Assembly (NCBI RefSeq): GCF_000374825.1
Contig: NZ_KB895388.1
Span: forward strand, 1 to 64,000
From: Paenibacillus sanguinis 2301083 = DSM 16941
Lineage (GTDB): Bacteria > Bacillota > Bacilli > Paenibacillales > Paenibacillaceae
Length of the DNA stretch: 64,000 bases
Reading direction: 5' to 3'
Below, piece after piece: positions 1 through 8,300 of the stretch (position 1 is the first letter of the stretch; the number at the start of each line of letters is the position of its first letter). Under the pieces are notes generated by a model, which saw only the letters and a program-made list of their open reading frames with translations, was not told the DNA's origin and ran no database searches. The translations under genes were made by a program, and so were the position numbers.

Positions 1-258
1 AGAACGCCATCTTTCCGCCCGTGCCTGCCCAAGTCTACGGCTACAGCCCTTGGCAGCTTTGGATTTCGTCATGTATTGGTGACTCATCCGACTGCGACCG
101 CCTCCAATTGGATTCGTGTACCTCAGGCCGTGCTTTTGCCTCCGGCTTCCTTCAGATTCCACCTCACGGTGGACACCCTTGCCCTTGGCTAACGGTAGGC
201 GCTTGCCAGCCCCCGCTCGGGACTTTCACCCTAGAGATGACGCCCATGCTGGGCGTAC
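1..258 (-). mobile_element. Group II intron, 5' part (class C-like), truncated by window edge
   Basis: Read on the minus strand from 258 leftwards, the sequence begins GTACGCCCAGCATGGGCG and continues with blocks typical of the 5' domain I of bacterial group II introns: GGGTGAAAGTCCCGA, GGGCAAGGGTGTCC, GGTGGAATCTGAAGGAAGC and CTGAGGTACACGAA. This resembles, from memory, the Oceanobacillus iheyensis class C intron. The first bases are GTACG where most group II introns have GTGYG. A hairpin plus T-run lies directly upstream of the intron start (268-296), which is the preferred target of class C introns. Only the 5' RNA part is in the window; the reverse transcriptase frame and 3' end would lie beyond position 1. 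Plus-strand frames here are antisense shadows. Confidence 0.85.
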
Positions 259-263
259 CATAA

Positions 264-430
264 AAAAGACTCCTTGCCTGATTCAGGCAAGGAGTCCTCA
301 GTCATAGTAATTCCATGACTGTCATGTGGGTCTTGGGCAGAATCGCTGCATATGAGCGTAGTTTACCCCATTTCCCCATTCACGTTACCTTGCCAGCCTC
401 ACGGGACTGAATTAAAGGTGCTTATGATTT
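264..430 (-). promoter_or_regulatory. PyrR-responsive attenuator leader of a pyr operon
   Basis: On the minus strand the leader contains CAGTCCCGTGAGGCTGGCAAGG (complement of 388-409), which matches the PyrR-binding anti-antiterminator loop known from Bacillus pyr leaders (CAGUCCAGAGAGGCUG type). About 95 bases further comes a perfect hairpin (268-296, arms GACTCCTTGCCTGA) followed by TTTTTT, the terminator of the attenuator. In Bacilli, pyrR follows lspA-ylyB, so the location fits. PyrR with UMP would favour termination. The gene that should follow is replaced by a group II intron at 258. Confidence 0.8.
268..296 (-). terminator. Terminator hairpin of the pyr attenuator
   Basis: Perfect 14-bp stem (GACTCCTTGCCTGA with its complement) with a one-base centre, followed on the minus strand by a run of six T at 262-267. 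The group II intron starts four bases after the T-run. Confidence 0.85.
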
Positions 431-436
431 ACATGA

Positions 437-465
437 ATTATGACAGAACGAGGTTAGCCTGTCAA
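437..465 (-). promoter_or_regulatory. Sigma-A promoter of the pyr leader
   Basis: Minus strand: -35 TTGACA (460-465) and -10 CATAAT (437-442) with a 17-bp spacer. Initiation would fall near 430, giving the PyrR leader its expected 5' end. Confidence 0.75.
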
Positions 466-669
466 GACGCCTGGCCGGAAAATATCCGTAAGCTGTAAGT
501 ATCATAAATTCACTTAACACTAATAATTATACGTTTTAAGTTATATTTATTCAACAGTATTTTTAGGACAGAATGAGCTTGGCCGACTGAATTAACAACC
601 TTTCCTATCTCATTTCACTAACAGAATCATTTCGTCATCAGAAAATGCCTTTTTAAACAACCCTTAAAC
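466..669. other. Intergenic stretch without recognised feature
   Basis: AT-rich sequence between the pyr promoter and the dapL-side terminator. I see no open frame with a ribosome site and no clear hairpin here. Confidence 0.6.
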
Positions 670-717
670 AAAAAAAGAGCTATCCTCAGGTCTTAACAAG
701 AACCTTGAAGACAGCTC
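670..717 (-). terminator. Terminator downstream of dapL and repeat copy A
   Basis: Minus strand hairpin with arms GAGCTGTCTTCAAGGTTCTT and its near-complement (677-717, several G-U pairs), followed by seven T (670-676). It would end a dapL transcript that has read through the repeat at 741-1024. Confidence 0.7.
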
Positions 718-740
718 AAGCTGCTTAACATTAACACTTA

Positions 741-1024
741 GAGAGGTTGTTCAAAAAGTCGTCATCCCAGGACGTAGCTGTTCCAAGGAGTAGATTCGAC
801 ATCGAATCTTGAATTCACCCGGGCCAAGCGTTTGCTTCTGTAGTATATTTCTTGCAGAGACATTTCAGTTGCTCACGTACCCCTGCTTCCGAAGTCGTTT
901 TCTGCGAAAACGTGTAGCTCCGCTACTTACGTCCCTAGCTTCATTCAACCTAAAGCGTTTTGAGAAAACGCACATCGGAAGCATAAGCCTCGGTCCTGTA
1001 AACCTGACTTCTTGAAAATCGCAC
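741..1024 (-). repeat. Dispersed repeat, long copy A (MITE-like)
   Basis: Shares long similarity, inverted in plus coordinates, with 37589-37817: blocks such as TGAAGCTAGGGAC, TACGTGAGCAACT, CGCTTGGCCCGG and GAATTCAAGATTCGATGTCG occur in both. The left end AGGTTGTTCAAAAAGTCGTC and the right end CCTGACTTCTTGAAAATCGC form imperfect terminal inverted repeats around TTCAARAAGTC. No transposase frame is present. The element reaches the dapL stop codon (1025). Its 40-bp end also occurs alone at three other sites in the window. Confidence 0.7.
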
Positions 1025-2278
1025 TTAAAAGGTAAATTTCACTTCGCCCAATCTGCGTTTAATTTCCGAAATAACACGACGTTCCTCTTCTTCTCCATGC
1101 GCAACAAAGGTAACAGAAAAGCGCACATAATGTCCGGCATCATCCCATGGCACCGTAGAGATTAATTTCTCACGAATTAAATATTGAGAGAAGTCCTCAG
1201 CCGTGGCAAACACAGGACCGCCCTCTACACCACTTGGAATCTTTACGTACAAGAAAAATGAGCCTTTGGGCTTCGTGGCCGTAAATCCCAAGTCATTTAA
1301 TGCAGCAACAAGCAATTCATGCCGGCGGGAATATTTAGCGGCGATCTTCTCCGTAATCTCCGGATGCTCAAGCCCGTAGGCACCTGCCTTTTGAATGGCA
1401 ATGAATTGACCGGAATCGTTGTTGTCCTTGACATCGCTAAAGGCCTTGACGACCAACGGATTCCCCGCCACAAAGCCAATTCTCCAGCCAGTCATATTAT
1501 ACGACTTGGACAAGGAATGAAGCTCGACACCCACATCCTTCGCTCCGGGCACAGACAAAAAGCTAAGCGGTTTTACTCCGTCATAGGTTAACGCTGAATA
1601 CGGAGCATCATGCACAACGATAACATGATATTTCTTTGCCCAATCAACTACTTTGGCGAAGAATTCCGGCGTAGCGCTTGCTCCTGTGGGATTGTTGGGA
1701 TAATTCAGGTACAGCAGCTTAGCTTTCAAGGCAATCTCTGCCGGAATTGCATCCAGATCTGGGAGAAAGTGATTTTCTTCTGTCAACGGAACCGTGTACA
1801 CCTCGCCCCCCAAATACTTCGTATGGGTACCGATGACCGGATACCCGGGAACCGTCATAATTGTTATATCTCCCGGGTTGATAAAGCAGGATGGAAGCAT
1901 CGCGATTGCCGGCTTTGAACCGATGGAATGCACAACCTCTGTGACCGGATCAATGCCTTCTACGCCAAATACCTTGTGCAAATAAGTGGCGGCAGCTTCC
2001 TTAAATTCCGGAATACCATTATCAGCGTAGCCGCGATTCTCCGGTTTGGCCGCTTCTTCAGCCAATTTTGCCACAATGCCGGCATCGGCCATATCGTCAG
2101 GCTCACCAACGCCCATATCAATTAATTCAACGTCTGGAAAATCCTTTTTTGCCGCGGCCTTAGCCCGTTTAATCTTCTCAAATTTATAAATAGCGGTATC
2201 TTTGCCATAATTCGATCCGCCAATCCGTTCGGCAAATTGCTGCTGAATGTAAGTTTCTTGCCCGTTCAACGTACTCAT
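1025..2278 (-). CDS. dapL: LL-diaminopimelate aminotransferase
   Basis: PLP enzyme converting tetrahydrodipicolinate directly to LL-diaminopimelate with glutamate as amino donor, for lysine and cell-wall cross-link synthesis in the cytoplasm. The 417-aa protein has the class I aminotransferase fold: GVGEPDD near the N-terminus, the NRGYADNGIPEFKEA stretch characteristic of DapL, NYPNNPTGA, and the PLP lysine in SLSKSYNMTGWRIG. The longest frame starts 21 bases upstream (2299) but AAGGAG lies 12 bases before the ATG at 2278 and inside the longer frame, so 2278 is preferred. It stands alone between rluD-type and pyr genes; its stop abuts repeat A. A generic aspartate-family aminotransferase is the alternative, less likely. 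Confidence 0.88.
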   Translation of the reverse strand: MSTLNGQETYIQQQFAERIGGSNYGKDTAIYKFEKIKRAKAAAKKDFPDVELIDMGVGEPDDMADAGIVAKLAEEAAKPENRGYADNGIPEFKEAAATYLHKVFGVEGIDPVTEVVHSIGSKPAIAMLPSCFINPGDITIMTVPGYPVIGTHTKYLGGEVYTVPLTEENHFLPDLDAIPAEIALKAKLLYLNYPNNPTGASATPEFFAKVVDWAKKYHVIVVHDAPYSALTYDGVKPLSFLSVPGAKDVGVELHSLSKSYNMTGWRIGFVAGNPLVVKAFSDVKDNNDSGQFIAIQKAGAYGLEHPEITEKIAAKYSRRHELLVAALNDLGFTATKPKGSFFLYVKIPSGVEGGPVFATAEDFSQYLIREKLISTVPWDDAGHYVRFSVTFVAHGEEEERRVISEIKRRLGEVKFTF

Positions 2279-2423
2279 CTCAGAGTTCCACTCCTTCATA
2301 TCATAAAAAATCTGCGCAATATAAATATGCAGGAAGCAGAACTAATATTGAATGGATTAATCACCTGATCGTTTGTACTATTTGATTAGGCTGTCTCCTG
2401 GAGATGCACATTCAGAAGCTATA

Positions 2424-3371
2424 TTAACGATTTCTAAGTGATACTAATAAAGCTGCCATATCCTCTGGAATAGGAGCTGAATACTCCAGATACCGTGCGT
2501 CCTCGGGATGTTCAAATCCCAGCACCGCGGCATGCAGCGCCTGGCCATTCATCTTGATGCCCTTGCTTCGCCCATACAATGGGTCTCCCACCAGCGGATG
2601 GCCGATAAACTTCATATGCACGCGAATTTGATGGGTGCGGCCAGTCTCCAGCTTCAGCTCCAGCAAGGTATAATCCCCCAAGCGTTCAACAACCTGGAAG
2701 TGGGTAATCGCGGGCTTGCTGTTCCGCTCAATCACGGTATACATCTTACGGTCATGCGGGTCTCGTCCAATCGGCGCATCCACCGTGCCCTGATCATGGC
2801 TCACATGGCCATGCACCAGTGCGAAGTATTTTCTCGTCACGGAATGCGCCTTTAATTGAGCCGCCAGTGAAGCGTGAGCTTTATCGTTCTTGGCGGCCAT
2901 AATCAACCCCGAGGTATCCTTGTCGATCCGGTGCACGATTCCCGGGCGCAACTCCCCGTTGATCCCAGACAAATCACGGCAATGGAACATCAGCGCGTTC
3001 ACCAAAGTCCCGGAGGCATGTCCTGGTGCGGGATGCACAACCATGCCCCGCTGCTTGTTGACTACGATTACATCCCGATCTTCATAGTAAATATCCAGTG
3101 GTATATCCTCCGGTACAATCTCTACTGCTTCAGGTTCGGGCACCGTCAAGCAGATAATATCTCCTGGACTCAGCTTATAATTAGTTTTCACAGAAGCTCC
3201 GTTAACCATGAGATTTCCCGCCTCAATCCATAATTGAATTTGACTGCGGGATACCTCTTCGCCCAATTGCTGCTTTACATATTTATCAATTCGTTCCTTA
3301 GCATCAGTAGGACTAGCTACCCATTCCAGCTGCTCATCTGCTTCTGCTTCATATGGCTTACTTGAATTCAT
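2424..3371 (-). CDS. rluD: RluD-family 23S rRNA/large-subunit pseudouridine synthase (YlyB)
   Basis: Isomerises uridine to pseudouridine in rRNA. The 315-aa protein has an N-terminal S4 RNA-binding domain (about residues 20-75, RIDKYVKQQLG...SRSQIQLWIEAG) and the RluA/RluD catalytic domain with HRIDKDTSGL, catalytic Asp150, and GRTHQIRVHM. AGGAGAAGG precedes the ATG. It overlaps the lspA stop by four bases, the same pairing as lspA-ylyB of Bacillus subtilis, so the two are probably co-transcribed. The exact target uridines cannot be read from the sequence. Confidence 0.88.
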   Translation of the reverse strand: MNSSKPYEAEADEQLEWVASPTDAKERIDKYVKQQLGEEVSRSQIQLWIEAGNLMVNGASVKTNYKLSPGDIICLTVPEPEAVEIVPEDIPLDIYYEDRDVIVVNKQRGMVVHPAPGHASGTLVNALMFHCRDLSGINGELRPGIVHRIDKDTSGLIMAAKNDKAHASLAAQLKAHSVTRKYFALVHGHVSHDQGTVDAPIGRDPHDRKMYTVIERNSKPAITHFQVVERLGDYTLLELKLETGRTHQIRVHMKFIGHPLVGDPLYGRSKGIKMNGQALHAAVLGFEHPEDARYLEYSAPIPEDMAALLVSLRNR

Positions 3372-3865
3372 ACCTTCTCCTCATGATCTTGCTGTGCCGC
3401 CGCAATTTGCTTCTCTCGGCGAATTTCCATCAACGAATCCAGTATAATCAAGGCTACGCCCACCACAATACAGGAGTCCGCCACATTGAAGATCGGAAAG
3501 GTATAGCTGCCGAAATTGAACTGGAGAAAATCCACCACTTCGCCGCTTATCGCCCGATCCAGGAAATTGCCGATGGCCCCCCCCAACACGAGAGATAGCG
3601 CCGTGGGCAGCAGCTTGTTAGGCTGCTTCTTCACTTTTTGCAAATACCAAATAATTCCGATCACAACTACAGTGGTTATTACGATAAAAAACCAACGCTG
3701 ATCTTGCAAAATGCCAAATGCAGCACCTCGGTTCCGATGGGACGTAATCAGAAAGAAATCCCCGATGACCGGAATTTGCTCTCCGATGGTCAAACGGGTT
3801 GCGATCAAGTATTTTGTTCCCTGATCAATCAGAAACACAATCAATGCAATCAAGAAATATACCAC
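3368..3865 (-). CDS. lspA: Lipoprotein signal peptidase II
   Basis: Membrane aspartyl protease that removes signal peptides from diacylglyceryl-modified prolipoproteins; substrates in this window include OppA, the sugar-binding protein and the flavoprotein. The 165-aa product has four hydrophobic segments, ITSHRNRGAAFGI, and the two catalytic aspartates in GNFLDR (Asp103) and FNVADS (Asp130). The longest frame (TTG at 3928) has a poor ribosome site. A strong GAGGTGA lies eight bases before the GTG at 3865, giving MVYFLIALIVFLIDQ, which matches the usual short N-terminus of the family, so that start is chosen. Followed by a four-base overlap with rluD. Confidence 0.9.
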   Translation of the reverse strand: MVYFLIALIVFLIDQGTKYLIATRLTIGEQIPVIGDFFLITSHRNRGAAFGILQDQRWFFIVITTVVVIGIIWYLQKVKKQPNKLLPTALSLVLGGAIGNFLDRAISGEVVDFLQFNFGSYTFPIFNVADSCIVVGVALIILDSLMEIRREKQIAAAQQDHEEKV

Positions 3866-4002
3866 GCGGCAAGTCACCTCGTTTTTCATTTCCTGTCCGC
3901 CTGAAGCGGCAGGATGTTCCACGTTCAAGCCTTGTTTATTGTAGCACAGCGGGAATTGGCCCGTCCATGCACGAAAGGTTTTTCCTTAGGTATTTCGTCT
4001 TA

Positions 4003-4016
4003 ATTTTGCGCAAAAT
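4003..4016. promoter_or_regulatory. 14-bp perfect palindrome between lspA and yteA
   Basis: ATTTTGCGCAAAAT is fully self-complementary and lies between the divergent lspA and yteA, 33 bases before the yteA start. It could be an operator; no regulator is identified. Confidence 0.35.
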
Positions 4017-4048
4017 AGGCGTAGACATAAGGAAAGGAGCAGCAAGCT

Positions 4049-4768
4049 ATGACTCATTTAACAGCAACTCAACTGGAACAGCTGGCCGCAAAGCTGACCC
4101 AAGCCCGCGAATCCCTCATACATCAAGAGCGGGAAGACAAAAGTTATGGATTGGAAAGCTCCCTGCGCGATCAAACGGATGAACTAAGCGTCATTGATAA
4201 CCATCCTGCCGACCTTGGCTCCGAAGTGTACGAACGCGGCAAGGATCTGGCTTTGGCCGAACACCAGCAATTGCACCTTGCCCGAATCGAGAATGCCCTG
4301 CAGCGAATCGCGAATGGAGACTACGGTACTTGTACTGTCTGTGGTAGCCCCATCAAATTTGAACGTCTCGAAGCTATCCCTGAAACGGCATATTGCCTGG
4401 AACATAGTCCGCAAACCTCAGTTTCCGCCAGCCGTCCAGTGGAGGAGACTGTTTTGGCTCCTTCATTTGGACGAACGAACCTGGATGATCGGGATGACCA
4501 AAATGGCTTTGATGGTGAAGATACCTGGCAGGCCCTGGAGCGCTTTGGCACATCTGGCGTTCCCGCCATCATCGAAAGCTCGGATATGGCGGATTACAAT
4601 GAGCTTGAGAACGAAAGCCCCACTGAGTTAGAGGGGTTCGTAGAGCCTTATGAGAGCTTTGTTGCCACCGATATTTATGGTCAGCATGCCTGCTTTTATC
4701 GTAATCACGCTTATCGCCAGTATATGAATGAGGAAGAACACTTGGAAAGCGAAGACTCATTGGAATAA
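4049..4768 (+). CDS. yteA: YteA family sporulation protein, DksA/TraR zinc finger
   Basis: 239-aa protein with an N-terminal helical hairpin and a DksA/TraR-type zinc finger: YGTCTVCG (Cys95, Cys98) and AYCLEH (Cys116, His119). Bacillus YteA is a sigma-K-dependent gene; the molecular role is not established. The C-terminal 115 residues are acidic and low in recognisable motifs. AAGGAG precedes the ATG with normal spacing. It is one of only two plus-strand genes in the window, divergent from lspA and convergent with the DUF5665 gene seven bases away. Confidence 0.85.
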   Translation: MTHLTATQLEQLAAKLTQARESLIHQEREDKSYGLESSLRDQTDELSVIDNHPADLGSEVYERGKDLALAEHQQLHLARIENALQRIANGDYGTCTVCGSPIKFERLEAIPETAYCLEHSPQTSVSASRPVEETVLAPSFGRTNLDDRDDQNGFDGEDTWQALERFGTSGVPAIIESSDMADYNELENESPTELEGFVEPYESFVATDIYGQHACFYRNHAYRQYMNEEEHLESEDSLE

Positions 4769-4775
4769 TCCTTCA

Positions 4776-5123
4776 CTAATAATCAAGCTCAAGCTGTCTT
4801 TGCACAATACGCACAATATCAGCAATGTAATCACCAATAATGGGTAAATTAAGTGCGCCTAGAATCTGGAGCATGTAAATAATTGTGGCCGCAAAAAAGG
4901 TGAATCCAATGGCAATGCCTACGCCCCGGGCTGTACCGGATAACAGGTTCAGCCAAATAAGACGCCAGGGCCGATTCAGCAGTTCGGTATATTCAACAAT
5001 TCGCGATTTCTCCAATTGTCGGGTCCATTTTAACGTCAGGCGGTATATCGCATTCATTTGCTCTTCAGGATTTTCCGGGTATTCGGCTGGTGGTTCGATA
5101 GGTGTTTGTTGACTGCGAGTCAT
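4776..5123 (-). CDS. DUF5665 domain membrane protein
   Basis: 115-aa protein with a charged N-terminal half and two hydrophobic segments near the C-terminus (about residues 63-95, NLLSGTARGVGIAIGFTFF and IIYMLQILGALNLPIIGDYI). The pattern, a glycine-rich membrane part followed by IGDYIADIV, fits the DUF5665 family of Bacilli. Function unknown. GGAGGGGAG precedes the ATG. It sits alone between ileS and yteA. Confidence 0.75.
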   Translation of the reverse strand: MTRSQQTPIEPPAEYPENPEEQMNAIYRLTLKWTRQLEKSRIVEYTELLNRPWRLIWLNLLSGTARGVGIAIGFTFFAATIIYMLQILGALNLPIIGDYIADIVRIVQRQLELDY

Positions 5124-5168
5124 TAGCTCCCCTCCCCATTATGGCCGCAAGATTTTCTCTTTATTAGC

Positions 5169-5219
5169 GCAAACGAGCCGGGATTTCTGCTATGCAGAGA
5201 TTTACCCAGGCTCATTTGC
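5169..5219. repeat. Long intergenic palindrome
   Basis: Arms GCAAACGAGCC/GGCTCATTTGC at the outside and GGGATTTCTGC/GCAGAGATTTACCC inside, around TAT. Nearly the whole 51 bases can form one hairpin. No T-run follows on either strand, so it is not a standard terminator. Two tandem AGTGYGTGTTAYTT units lie just to its right (5234-5266). Confidence 0.6.
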
Positions 5220-5263
5220 ACACTTATAGCACGTTAGTGCGTGTTACTTCTAGTGTGTGTTAT

Positions 5264-5298
5264 TTCGTGATCAAAAGACGACTTTTGAACAACCTCTA
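5264..5298 (+). repeat. Dispersed repeat, short copy C
   Basis: GACGACTTTTGAACAACCTCT, one T shorter than the consensus end of the repeat family at 741-1024 and 37589-37817. It lies 63 bases behind the ileS stop codon. Confidence 0.6.
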
Positions 5299-5361
5299 TC
5301 TATTATGTTCCATCTGAAACAGACCCATGCAGCCCAGCAGCACGTCGTTACAGGCTAAGCA

Positions 5362-8300
5362 TCAATCAATCCACAGCCGGATCGATTTCTGGCCAAGATC
5401 AGCCGTTTCCGGTTTTCCTTCCGCCTCCCCGAACGTCAGCTCATTCACCAATACATTTTCCCGCAATACATGTTCAAAGGCTTGGATAGCTTCCTTCAAC
5501 TCATCATCTACATCCAGGGTAAGCCGAACGCGCTTCTCTATGGCCAAGTCAAGCTTCTTGCGAGTATCCTGCACGGCGCGCACCACTTCGCGAACCCAGC
5601 CCTCTTGCTCTAATTCAGGAGTGATATCCGTGTTGAGCGCCACCGTCAATCCATAGCCCGAAGCTGAAGCAAAGCCCGGTTTGGCTTGCTTTTCGATCAG
5701 CAGTTCTTCTGCCGTTACTGTTAACTCCTCACCTTCCGGAGATACAATGGAGAATTGCCCCTGATCCACAATCGCCCGAGTCTGCTCAGCCGCAAGTCCC
5801 TTCAGATAGCCCTGCAAAAATCCAACATTTTTGCCATACTTTTTGCCAGCCACCTTCAAATTGAGCTTCAAGGTGAAATCAACAAAGCCGCTGTCGCTAT
5901 GCTCGATATCGATGACTTTGACATTAATTTCTTCCTTGATAATTTCCTCATATTCCTCAACCGCAAAATGACGATCCATGGAGACAATCAAGTTGGACAA
6001 AGGCTGGCGTGTCTTAATGCCGCTTTCGTTGCGTACATTACGAGCAAGCTCGACAATTTGCCGCGCACTTTCCATATCCTGCTCCAGCTCCAAATCGATC
6101 AAGGCCTCATCCGGCTGCGGATAATCCGCAAAATGCACGCTCTCCCCACCCCTGAGGTTCGTAAAGATATCCTCGGCGATCATCGGCGCAAACGGAGCAA
6201 TCAGCTTCGAGACAGTGAGCAATACATGAATGAGTGTTTGATAAGCCGATACCTTATCCTCACCCAGGCCGCTGCCCCAGAAACGGTCCCGGGAACGACG
6301 GATATACCAGTTGCTCAATTCATCGACGAAACCTTCAATAGCTTGTGCAGCATTTACATAATCATTAACCGCAAGTCCTTTATCAATAACAGGAATCAGA
6401 CTATTTAACCGAGAAAGAATCCAACGGTCCAGTTTATTGGTGGATGGACGATAAGGATGCTCCTCCGGTTTGTAGCCGTCAATACCCGCATACAGTGTCA
6501 GGAAAGCATGGGTATTGACCAATGTATCCATTACCTTTGATTTGGCCTCGCCCACGATTCCCTTCGAGAATCGCTTGCTGTTCCATGGAGCACTATCAGA
6601 CAATAAAGCCCAGCGGAATGCATCCGTACCAAACTCGTTGATGATATCCCAGGGATCGATCACGTTCCCTTTGGATTTGGACATCTTTTGCCCATTTTCG
6701 TCCAACACATGCCCTGTGGCGATAACCGCTTTGTACGGTGCTTTGCCGGTATATAAAGTAGATATGGCGAGCAAGCTGTAGAACCACCCGCGCGTCTGAT
6801 CGATTCCTTCGCAAATCATGTCGGCCGGGTATTGCTCCTCGAAGGTCTCCTTATTCTCAAATGGATAGTGATGCTGTGCGAACGGCATCGACCCACTATC
6901 GAACCACACATCAATAACTTCGCTTGTACGAGTCATCACGCCGCTCTCGCAATGCGGACAATGTACTTTAACTTCATCTACATAAGGCTTATGCAGTTCA
7001 AGGTCCTCGCTGACCTCGCCTACGGCATGTTCACGAAGCTCCTGCAAGCTGTGCGGGGCGAATTGTTCTCCACAATCCGAACATACCCACACATTAAGCG
7101 GAGTCCCCCAATAACGGTTCCTGCTAATGTTCCAATCGACCAATTCTTGAAGAAATTTACCGAAGCGTCCTTCACGCACATGCTCCGGATACCATTCTAC
7201 AGCATTGTTGTTGGCAATCAATTGATCCTTCACTGCCGTTGTCTCAATAAACCAGCTCTCCATCGCATAGTAGAGCAGCGGTGATTTGCAGCGCCAGCAG
7301 AAGGGGTAGCTATGCTCGTATTTCTCTTTGCTGTAGAGAAGACCTTGCTCCGACAGCATCTTCACAATATCCAGATCGCAATCCTTCACGAAGCGTCCGG
7401 CAAAGTCGGTCACCTCTTCCGTGTATCGGCCTTGCCCGTTCACCACACTGACGAAGCTGATGCCATTCTCGCGGCAGACGCGATAGTCATCCTCACCATG
7501 AGCAGGCGCCATATGCACGATCCCCGTACCGCTGGCATCCGTAACGAACGAAGCGCCTACGATGACGTTGATCTTGTCGGCTTTGATGTAGCCAAACGGC
7601 GGAGTGTAGGTTTTGCCAATAAACTCGGTTCCCAGATGAGTCGACAATACCGTATAGTCGCCCTTCATCACCTTCTCCACCAAATTTTTGGCAACGATGT
7701 ACACGCCATCCGCTTGCTGAACCTTGGCATATTCCATCTCCGGATTCATCGCCAGCGCTACGTGAGCTGGCAATGTCCAAGGGGTTGTTGTCCAGGCCAA
7801 TACGTATTCGCCTGTACCGTGAAGCTTGAACTTGGCGGTAGCACTGAGATCCTTCACGTCCTCGTAGCCCTGTGCAACTTCATGGGAGCTTAGGGACGTT
7901 TGACAACATGGGCAATATGGGCTGACCCGATGCCCGCGATATAGCAGGCCCTTATCATGAATCGTCGCCAGGATGTTCCAGACGCTCTCAATGTAGCTGT
8001 TATTAAGGGTAATATAAGGGTCATCCAGATCTGCCCAATATGCAATTGCTTCGGTGAACTCACGCCATTGCTTTTCGTAGCCAAACACGCTGTCCTTGCA
8101 CTTTTTGACGAAGGCTTCAATGCCATATTTCTCAATCTCCTGCTTCCCGGAAATGCCCAGTTCCTTCTCAACCCCAAGCTCAACCGGCAAGCCATGCGTA
8201 TCCCAGCCCGCTTTACGAACAACCCGGTAGCCCTTCATCGTTTGGTAGCGGCCTATAAAGTCCTTGATAACGCGTCCCAGCACATGACCGATATGCGGCA

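Noticed and set aside
21..307. Two plus-strand frames (80 and 63 codons) at the left edge.
   Set aside because: They are antisense to the conserved group II intron 5' RNA and the pyr terminator; similar spurious frames are expected wherever this intron occurs.
809..1015. Plus-strand frame of 68 codons.
   Set aside because: Lies wholly inside repeat copy A; no ribosome site, and copy B does not keep the frame.
7493..7893. Frames on both strands within ileS that look like small proteins.
   Set aside because: They overlap the editing domain of IleS in other frames and have no independent start signals.
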